Positions 56,022 to 64,000 of a stretch of DNA of 64,000 nucleotides are shown here, piece by piece. The notes beneath the pieces are model-generated. The model worked only from the letters and a program-made list of their open reading frames with translations, was not told the DNA's origin and searched no databases. Source of the DNA: Hyphodiscus hymeniophilus (taxonomy: Eukaryota; Ascomycota; Leotiomycetes; Helotiales; Hyphodiscaceae). A program made the position numbers and the translations under genes. How positions within the stretch are numbered: the first letter of the stretch is position 1; the number at the start of each line of letters is the position of its first letter. The stretch is from NCBI GenBank assembly GCA_016508695.1, contig VNKQ01000007.1, forward strand, positions 310,001 to 374,000, given 5' to 3'.

Positions 56022-56711
56022 GACTGGGATGAGATTGGTTTAGAAGTTTAGAGATTTAGTGTGTGGTGTAATAAAAAAATCAGTAGTGAAGTTTATGGGA
56101 GCAGTTGTGAAAAGGGAATGCCTCGGTTTGCTTGCTGGTCTCATGCGCTCTGAAGTTCCCTTGCAGATGGCTCTGGGCCTGGTCTCGAACGTTTGGAAAT
56201 TGCGGGGAATGGCTTGCGTTGCTGTGGGGGCCAATGCTGGACCTAGGTTGGTGCCCATCCATCTTTCTCTGCCCGGTATTTTTAGCAGCATGATGACTTT
56301 CAGCACGCTACAAGATCTGGGATCAGTTAGATTTATTTCAAAAGTCAAAAGACAAAAGCAGGAACCAAGTCGTTTTGTCTGATCTTCAAGTGGTAGCCTG
56401 GCTAGGCCAGATGTTCTACCGTAGCAATTGTCTGTTAAATCCTCACACATGTGAAATTAGCATACAGCCTTTATGAGGAACAACTGCCCTGGGCACGTAC
56501 TGTCGCTTAACCCTTTTTTCCCCGGCTACGTGCTGCTCAGCACCAAATAAGCTGAGCTCCGGTCTGAGGCCGATGGTCTTCACTTCAATATCATATATGT
56601 ATATATAACCCGTTATTTCCATTGCATCCATTGACAAACCTTGTAGGAATGCCTCGATCTCCACATTCCTTCCCGTTTCTCATGATATTTTGACAGAAGT
56701 ACTGAGACAGC
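56022..56711. other. Divergent promoter region
   Basis: It lies between the start of the small charged protein gene (minus) and the start of the succinyl-CoA-ligase-like gene (plus). The frames at 56040-56450 (minus) and 56059-56382 (plus) overlap each other and lack motifs. A TATATATGTATATATAA-like stretch at about 56590-56610 lies some 110 bases upstream of the plus-strand start and could act as a core promoter. Confidence 0.45.
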
Positions 56712-59118
56712 ATGTACCGGCGGTTGGCAGGCTTCGCAGCGCGAGGTCAAACGCCCACCTTGACGAGGTCGTTTAGCACTTCGGGGAGGAGAAGCGGGTA
56801 TGAGGACACGATACAGAACCTAATGATCGGGGACCACACGAGGGTCATATTTCAGGGGTTTACTGGTATGCTTCCCATCTCTTGGAATCCCTTGGAAGAC
56901 AATTCAAGGATCTGTAATGACGAGTGCAAACAGGGAAACAAGTGAGTTCTGTATCGCTTCACCCACTTCTGTCGCTCATGATCTCAGGCAACAGCAAACG
57001 CCAGAGAATCAATAGCATGGGGCACCAACATAGTCGGTGGTGTCAGACCCGGCAAGACGGGAGAACATCTGGGTCTTCCAGTCTTGCCGTCCGTTCGAGA
57101 AGTACGTCCATTCACGTGCGTTGTATCTCTCACTGACCGTCCTAGGCGATGGAGAAGTTAAAGCCAGATGCTACTGGAATATACGTAGCGGCTCACCAAG
57201 CTCCTGGAGCCATTGAGGAAGCGATCGAGGCTGAAGTCCCTCTCATCGTTGCTGTTGCTGAACATATTCCTGTACACGACATTTTACGGGTAGGATAGGT
57301 CACCCTTTTGGAAGAAAATAGGAGCTCAAGAAATTAGATACATTCCATGTTGAAGACGCAGTCCAAGTGCCGTCTTGTGGGCGCAAATTCGCCGGGTATT
57401 ATTTCGGCCGTTGGGAAATGCAGGATTGGTTTCCAGCCTCTTCCTTGTTTCATGCCTGGCCGTATCGGAATGATTGGAAAATCAGGGACCCTTACTTACG
57501 AAGGTAGATTGTCTCCAAAGGCGTAGAGTAAGATCCTAATTTTGAATAGCCGTTGCATCGACAACAAGATCTGGACTTGGCCAAAGTCTCTGCATAGGAA
57601 TGGGAGGCGATGTTCTTGCAGGCACGAACTTTGTCGATGCGTTGAAGATCTTTGAGCAGGATGATGATACAGAAGGTATTTTGCTCATTGGCGAGGTCGG
57701 AGGAGATGCGGAATTAGTTGCTGCCGAGTGGATCAAGGAATACAGGAAACGCTCTTCAAAGCCCAAGTATGTGCTCTCCTCTATCACTGGAGTCTCGCAT
57801 CTGATTTGCTTCACAGGCCAATTTCTGCACTCATTGGAGGAGTCAATGCAGCTCCAGGCCGAGTCATGGGACATGCAGGAGCCTTCATCCTCCCAGGAGA
57901 GCCAGATGCGCTTACCAAAAGCAAGGCTTTGGAAGATGTTGGTGTCATAATGGTCAACCATCCTGCTAAATTCGGAGATGCTATGAAAAACTTGCTTGGC
58001 AACTCTGTGCGGGGGAGCAGTGGTTCTGCCACATCTCGAGCAGGGCAACGAAGAGGAATGCACACCGCGCGAAGAGTCCGTCCAACTTTGCAATCGGCAT
58101 CGAGCATGGCGGAACAGAAGCGGTCATTCTACATCCACAGACACGATGCAATGGATATGCTGCGTGCAAAGGGAATCAATGTATCACATTACTCCGGAAA
58201 GGGAAATAAACGTCTTCTAGCCGTGGCTATTGACCGAGAAAATCTTTCTCCGTGCATTATTGCTTCGCCTGGAACCGATCAAGAGAACCTCCATGTAGGG
58301 TCCCAAAAGTTCCCGTTCGATTATCGAAATGGCTTTGATGCTTCTCAAGCAGACGCAATTGCGAGGTACTTGAAAATTGGCGAATCGTACAAGGCAGCTC
58401 TACCGAAGCTTATCAATGGCCTTGTGGAGTTGTACATGAGCAAAGAGGCTTTCCTCCTTGAGACAAGTGTAGTAGAGCGATTAGGAGATTTGAAAGTAGT
58501 TGATGCGCATTTCGGGTTCGACGATGCTGCATTCCGAAGCACACAGCGTCAAGCAGACGTCCACGCCCTTCGGCGATTTGAAGATGAAGATCCTTCCGAA
58601 GTCGACGCGGAGAAGGAAGGCATCGTATACATCAAACTAGCAGGAGATGGCAACATCGGGACTCTGGTCAACGGAGCTGGTCTGGCCATGAATACCGTGG
58701 ACGCGTTAGCCGATGCTGGAGGCAAGGCAGCGAACTTCCTGGACACTGGCGGCAAGGCGACATCCGAGACCGTCAAGAAGAGTTTCCAGGTCATTCTGCA
58801 GGATGAGCGCGTGAAGGTTATCTTTGTCAATATCTTTGGCGGCTTGACACTGGGCGATATGATTGCAAATGGGGTTCTGCTTGCTTTCAAGGAGTTGGAG
58901 ATGAGCCTACCTGTGGTCGTACGGATTCGAGGAACAAATGAGAAGGAAGGACAGAGAATAGTGAGTTTTGTTTTCACCCTTTTGGGTTTTTCTTTCTTTC
59001 CATCCTGGATGTAAAGGCTGACTTGAGATAGATTGCGGAGAGTGGTTTACCTTTGCATGCATTCGACGACTTTGAGAAAGCAGCAGCAAAAACGATAGAG
59101 CTTGCCAATACGTCGTAG
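56712..59118 (+). CDS. Fused succinyl-CoA ligase-like protein (alpha subunit joined to a reduced beta subunit)
   Basis: Eight exons (56712-56865, 56934-56941, 56988-57101, 57146-57289, 57338-57503, 57550-57766, 57817-58960, 59032-59118) join in frame to 677 residues. The N-terminus is a mitochondrial-type presequence (MYRRLAGFAARGQTPTLTRS). The alpha part follows: VIFQGFTGKQATANARESIA, SPGIISAVG, GMIGKSGTLTYE, and GRVMGHAGAF with the phospho-histidine position near 287. A basic linker (about 333-372, including RRGMHTARRVRPTLQS) leads to a beta part. This part goes from the start of the usual fold (HRHDAMDMLRAKGINV) straight to late ATP-grasp sequence (LLAVAIDRENLSPCIIASPG). It then keeps the CoA-ligase C-terminal domain (GDGNIGTLVNGAGLAMN, AANFLDTGGKA, VIFVNIFGG). 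The nucleotide-binding lysine and GRGKG-type segment are absent. Activity is doubtful; a regulatory or altered role is possible. Confidence 0.85.
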
Positions 59119-60436
59119 CGATGGCGAGACAATTAGACGCAGTGTGCATGTGTGTATTAGAAGATCATAGGTAGATGAGAACCAAAGAGAAGAGACAGTA
59201 GAAGAAAGAGGTTGTCGATAGATGAGTGGTTGCTGAGTGGTTGATAACGATTCTGTGCCGTATGCCTGCCTGCCTTAAAGCCAGCCATGAACACTCAAAC
59301 GCAAGGGCTTCAGTCACCTTACCTACCTAGTTAAAAATCAGACCTCCGCCCTTTCACACAAAGGAATGGTATTCAGAATGCGTATAGCCTCAGAATATAT
59401 TCGTTTCGGATTAGCAAAAGACTTCGGTTGGAAAGAGGAGAGGGAGTTCTCTTGGACTGAGCCATGCCATTGAAACGGGTTGAAAAGAGACTCCCCCACA
59501 CCACACCTCAATTCTCGACCAAGTTTGGATCCTTCCCGCAACGCCCACCACTGCAGCACAAAGGGTCCGGATCCGCCGTCGATAACGTCATCAGTCAGAT
59601 CTCTGTTGGGGCGCTGGGGGAACTTGGGACAGCGAACCGCGTCTTGGCGTTGGCCATGAGAAACTCACTTTTCACACCGGACTGAAGGGACAAGGCGAAA
59701 CAGGTATCCAGTACCTAGTCAGTCCAAAATCACAATAGGATACTGCTCGAGCACGACTAAGTCGCTGACTGCGCGGCTGAATTCTCCCACCCAGCAATGA
59801 TTTAATGCTGGCTAGCTGACAAGAGCTGACAAGAGCTGAGAAGAGCGACAAGATTGAGTATGAAGATCTTTCCCCATCATGGACCCAGGCAAGGCCAATC
59901 CCCCCAAGTTTTCATGCACGAACAATCGGAACAAATGCATCCCAGATTCCCCAAAATATATTCTCGAGTGGGAGTCCCCGAAAAAGAAAACAGCCTTGTC
60001 AGATTGAAAGCACCCACCAACGCTCTGCTTCTTCTCCTACTTCTTCTTTTCCCGCCTTTCCTCCTCCCCTGTTGATAGGATAGCCACTATGCACATGAAT
60101 CTCCATCTCGCCCGCTTGCAGCAGTCTCTTTCTTGCCATCCGTCTTTACGTAGCGGGCTAACCCGAATCAGCATAGCTACCCTCCTCGACACTTCTTAAC
60201 CTGGCCCTTCCCACATTTGCTTCTACACATTCTATCTTTATCGATAACTATCGTGAAATTGCTTCGCGATATTATTCCATTGAGTAATCTAAATCCACGG
60301 CCCGTGTTTCGAGCGAATTGTCCTCGACGCGCGCCCTGATATCCAAGTTGAACCGCATCCAGTGGTCAATGCAGCCATCACCGCCTCTCACCCACCAAAT
60401 CTTCACCTCTACCATTGTCCATTTCCCCTCGCGAAA
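59119..60436. other. Intergenic between the fused ligase gene and the amino acid permease gene
   Basis: It holds the 3' region of the first gene and the promoter of the second. A short direct repeat (AGCTGACAAG, two exact copies plus one variant) lies at 59814-59842. A TCTTCTCCTACTTCTTCTTT pyrimidine tract lies near 60030-60060. No coding frame is convincing. Confidence 0.5.
59814..59842. repeat. Short direct repeat AGCTGACAAG
   Basis: Two adjacent copies of AGCTGACAAG are followed by a one-base variant. They lie in a non-coding stretch about 600 bases upstream of the permease start. Confidence 0.7.
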
Positions 60437-62337
60437 ATGGCGTTGAACAACGACCAGTCTGCGGACTTGAATAATCTCAACAAGGAGAAAATCATTGACA
60501 ACAAATTGGACAATGGTAGCGGGGATGTGGACACCGAGAAGGGATCCAAGAACCGTTTCGAACATAGCGCAGGGAAGAAAGTCGTGGGAGGCAGAATAGC
60601 TCCTGTTTTGCCCCATCTGCAGAACTATGACTTTGGTTCCGATGATTCGGGATCCGATATCTTGGGCAAGCAGATTGAGATGGAGGCGAGCAATGCGATT
60701 CAATATCGTACCTGCAGCTGGCAAAAGGTACGCTGATTCCTGGCCAGTCGAAGGTCAACCGCATGTAAAGCTTGTTCCGCAAGATTACTGCCTCACAGAC
60801 CATACCAATTGCTTTTGTACTTGGTCGATTTCGGATGCCAAGTACTTTCGAATATCTGCTGACTCTTCAATAGACGGCAGCGCTACTTTTCTCTGAATAC
60901 ATTTGCCTGGCTATCATGTCATTCCCTTATTCTTACTCGGTATTGGGTCTCGTTCCAGGTCTTATTCTGACCGTTGTGGTTGCTTTGATCGTCTTGTATA
61001 CGTCGCTCGTCGTTTGGTAAGAAGGCACTGGATACTTTAGATTGGGCCGAAATCTGACGATCGACAGGGAATTCTGTCTTCGACATCCTGAGGTCCGGGA
61101 TGTCTGTGACATTGGCCAGATGTTGTTCTGGGGTAAGACCTGGGCTTGGTATGCGACTGCGGTTATGTTTGTTTTGAATAATACTTTCATTCAGGTATGC
61201 TAGAAGTCTTGGACCTTTTGCAACATAGACTGACTAAGTCACAGGGTCTGCACGTTCTCACCAGCGCCAAATATCTCAACACTATCACTAATCACAGTGA
61301 ATGTACGATCGTCTTTGCAGTCATTGCTACTCTAATTTGCTGGGTCTCTTCTCTTCCAAGAACTTTCGATGCGCTGTCGAAGTTGGGAACTGCTTCAGCG
61401 TTCTTTACATTTATCTCCGTTCTGTTAGCTGCCATCTTCGCTGGAATCGAAGCTCATCCATATGAATATAACCCCGACCCGAACTCGATCATTCCACTCA
61501 CCGGTCTTAATGGTGGAGAGCCGACTGTATTCTCTATCCCGCAGAAAGGGACGACTTTCGTCGCAGGCATGAGTGCCTTCTTGAACATCAGCTACACTTT
61601 TATTGGCCAGATCACTCTTCCCAGCTTCATCGCTGAGATGCGAAATCCTCGAGATTTCCCAAAGGCACTTTGGGTAGTCACGATATGTGAGATCATCTTG
61701 TTCAGTCTCGTCGGAGCTGTTGTTTATGCCTGTGAGTTAACATTGGAATCCATCTGCTATCCAGCCTATACTAACACATTCTTCAGATACCGGCACTAAT
61801 TACAACAGTGCTCCAGCTTTCGGATCTTTGGGTAACGAGGTCTATAAGAAAGTGTCGTTTTCATTCATGATTCCTACTTTGATCTTCTTGGGTGTTCTTT
61901 ACGCCTCTGTCTCAGCAAGATTCATCTTCTTCCGCGTCTTCGAAGGCACCAGGCACAAGTCAGAACATACCGTTGTTGGCTGGGCTGCTTGGGCTGGTAT
62001 TCTTGGAGCAACATGGCTTGGAGCATTCATCATCGCAGAAGTTATTCCATTCTTCTCCGACCTGTTGTCATTGATGTCCTCCCTTTTCGATTCATTCTTC
62101 GGATTCATCTTCTGGGGAGTCGCCTACATCCGCATGCGAAGAGTAGATGGGGGAATCAACTGGCTCCACGAGCAATCAGCGTACGGATATATGATGCTGG
62201 TGTTTAACATCGTCATCATTGCAATTGGTTTCTTTTTCCTCGGAGCCGGAACGTATACTTCGGTTCAGAGTATTATCAATAGCTACGCAGCAGGGGCCGT
62301 GAGCGGAGTCTTTACCTGCAAGAATAACGGCATCTGA
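60437..62337 (+). CDS. Aa_trans family amino acid permease (MTR-like)
   Basis: Five exons (60437-60727, 60874-61016, 61068-61194, 61245-61731, 61787-62337) join in frame to 532 residues. A hydrophilic cytosolic N-terminus of about 95 residues (acidic, Asn/Lys-rich) precedes about eleven hydrophobic segments, starting at TAALLFSEYICLAIMSFPYS. Family features include SFPYSYSVLGLVPG in segment 1, LFWGKTWAWYATAVMFVLNN, FNALSKLG-like RTFDALSKLGTASAFFTFIS, and YTFIGQITLPSFIAEMRNPRDF, the hallmark of the Neurospora neutral amino acid permease MTR and its many fungal relatives. It likely imports neutral or aromatic amino acids by proton symport at the plasma membrane. Substrate specificity cannot be read from sequence. 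Confidence 0.92.
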
Positions 62338-63144
62338 TCAGGGATGATTGTCATGAACATATACAAAGTGGGATCATAGGAGATCCCGGATAAATACACG
62401 AACACGGAGTTCTGTATAGCTTACGAAAGTACAAAATAATGAAGCTTTTGCGCATACCGCAGACGGTCCAAATCCCGAGCCGTTCGCGGCCTGGACCTTC
62501 CTATTTGTAACGCATCTCGACTTGACAGAACTATACGGACTGATCGTCAAGAATATCATTCAAGGCTCTGGAGATACCATATACGAGTAGTAATTAATAT
62601 ATTCTCTTATTTTAAAAACTACTTAAGGCAATTAATTAAGCTTTTCTAACCTTTTTTTAAGACTTCTCAAGCGTGAGCACTAAGGTACGCAACGACGCCA
62701 ACTGCACTCTGCTGAGTCCACTCCACTGCTCAAAACCCGTACTCGAGGTGTCGCCTGTAGCATGACTGTACTAGCTCGTTTGTTCCCCTGCCGAGTTGAC
62801 GCCCTACGCCCTCGGAGATTTACCCCGCCAGGGTTTTCCTAAAATATGGTCATCTACAGAAACGGGCATGCCTTAGCATTTCTAATCAAGCAGCATTGCC
62901 GGTGCCAGTGAAAAGCATCTCCTCGGAGGACAGGTTTGTTTATTCAAGTTATAAAGCTCAATTCCCGAGCTTCGTTTCCTTTTGTACTATCATCCAAGCT
63001 ACCCTTGAGACTTAATCAAAAAGCAAGAAGTAAGAAGCCAAGTAGCCTGATTGATTGATTACTTTTCACACCAATATCGAAACCGTTCCAAAGAAGATAT
63101 TTGTACTTTGTCCTTTTTGAATTTGGAAGATTGAAATACTCAAG
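62338..63144. other. Intergenic with a short AT-rich block
   Basis: The stretch 62588-62665 is markedly AT-rich (TTAATTAATATATT, AATTAATTAAG and long T runs) compared with the flanks. It may be a remnant of a mutated repeat or a promoter element. The bases just before 63145 are the leader of the HD-domain gene. Confidence 0.5.
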
Positions 63145-64000
63145 ATGAGCAACCCAGCAATCGAAGAATACGGCTGGACGGCCGTCCCCGTGGACCTGCA
63201 AACCCTCCTCTCCCAATCCCCCACCGCATCCGCGCCAGCGAAGCCCATCTCCGTATCAAGCATCGTCCTGCCCTCCTCCGAGCTGGCGGTCGCCGTCCAG
63301 CAGTACGCGAAGAAGGAGTTACCGATCGAGACGTTCAACCACTCGATGCGCGTCTTCTACTACGGTGAGCACGCCCCGGATGTCGTGATCTTATACCCTT
63401 AGAGGGCGGTAGAAAGCGAGGAGAAGGGTGGATGGGAGAGCCAGGGAGGAGGCAGGAAGCACACAGAAAGACAGAGACTGATCTCAGATGTGCCAAAACA
63501 GGAAAAGCTATCCTCGCACACGCCTTCCCCACCTGGTCAACGCCCTCCTTCGACGAGACATACCTCCTAACCAGCCTCCTCCACGACATCGGCACAACAG
63601 ACACAAACATGAAATCCACGCTCCTCTCCTTCGAATTCCACGGCGGCATGCTCGCACTAGACGTCCTCTCCACGCTCCACGCGCCCAAAGCGCAAGCGGA
63701 GAACGTGGCGGAGGCCGTGATCAGACACCAGGACCTGGGATCCGTGGGGAAGATCACGCGGATCGGGGCGCTGGTGCAGCTCGCTACGATATTCGATAAT
63801 ATGGGCGAGAATCCGGCGTTGGTGCATAGGGAGACGATCGAGGCGGTCGTAGGGATGTTCCCTAGGAGGGGGTGGAGTGGGTGTTTTGCTGAGACGATCA
63901 GGAGGGAGAATGGGTTGAAGCCGTGGGCGCATACGACGCATCTCGGGGAAGAGGATTTCCCGGAGGGCGTGAAGGGCAATAAGCTGATGGCGCCTTGGGA
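63145..64000 (+). CDS. Cyanamide hydratase-like HD-domain protein, 3' end outside the window
   Basis: Two exons are visible (63145-63364 and 63502 to the window edge; donor GTGAGC, acceptor ACAG). They give about 239 residues and remain open at base 64000. The N-terminal part has EEYGWTAVPVDLQTLLSQS. The metal-binding HD pattern follows: NHSMRVFYYG with the first histidine, SLLHDIGTTD with the HD pair, FEFHGG, then VIRHQDLGSVGKITRIGALV. This pattern matches fungal cyanamide hydratases (cyanamide to urea) and the yeast DDI2/DDI3 relatives, which are metal-dependent cytosolic enzymes. The last visible codons (KGNKLMAPWE) are near the expected C-terminus. Exon 2 is very GC-rich with high third-position C/G. 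Confidence 0.9.

Noticed and set aside
1..64000. tRNA, rRNA, CRISPR arrays, bacterial-type operons or intact transposons
   Set aside because: I looked for T-loop-like GTTCGA sites with fitting stems, terminal repeats and transposase or reverse transcriptase motifs and found nothing convincing. A covariance-model and repeat search would be needed to exclude them.

Overview
The window is nuclear DNA of a filamentous ascomycete (Pezizomycotina). Genes lie on both strands without operons. They are split by short introns of about 45-70 bases with GTAAGT-like donors, CTRAC-like branch sites and YAG acceptors, and leaders and promoters are pyrimidine-rich. The gene families (modin, NPR3, SFT2, NUP84, VPS37, CMC4, cyanamide hydratase) are typical of Pezizomycotina. 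The class Leotiomycetes is only a guess. Exon models were built by hand from reading frame, splice signals and family motifs, and exon lengths were checked for frame. There was no database search or transcript evidence.

Layout. 1-8.4 kb: 3' end of an unrecognised gene (+), a four-exon modin-like membrane protein (-), a repeat-rich GPI-type wall protein (-), and a DUF3824-like RS/glycine-rich protein (+). 8.4-12.7 kb: a gene-poor stretch. 12.7-22.5 kb: NPR3 of the GATOR1/SEACIT complex (+), a bHLH transcription factor with an unusually long loop (-), and the Golgi membrane protein SFT2 (+). 25.3-31.3 kb: a LARP1-type RNA-binding protein with La motif and DM15 region (+) and a five-exon FtsJ-like methyltransferase (+). 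32.6-36.0 kb: a small GPI-type protein (+) and a six-exon GMC oxidoreductase (-). 36-39.7 kb: a doubtful gene remnant and the ESCRT-I subunit VPS37 (-). 42.4-52.6 kb: an F-box protein (+), a 1033-residue AT-hook protein (-) and nucleoporin NUP84 (-). 53.3-56.0 kb: CMC4 (-) and SUMO (+), which share one short promoter, and a small charged protein (-). 56.7-64 kb: an alpha-beta fused succinyl-CoA-ligase-like protein (+), an amino acid permease of the Aa_trans/MTR type (+) and the 5' part of a cyanamide-hydratase-like HD protein (+), cut by the window edge.

Most genes are housekeeping (nutrient signalling, nuclear pore, vesicle traffic, SUMO, mitochondrial assembly) and show no sign of a metabolic cluster. 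The most unusual items are the fused succinyl-CoA-ligase-like gene, whose beta half lacks much of its nucleotide-binding fold and keeps what looks like an internal remnant presequence; a one-base frameshift in NUP84; and two very small exons (8 and 13 bases) that only motif-guided splicing reveals. I found no convincing tRNA, rRNA, CRISPR array or intact transposon.
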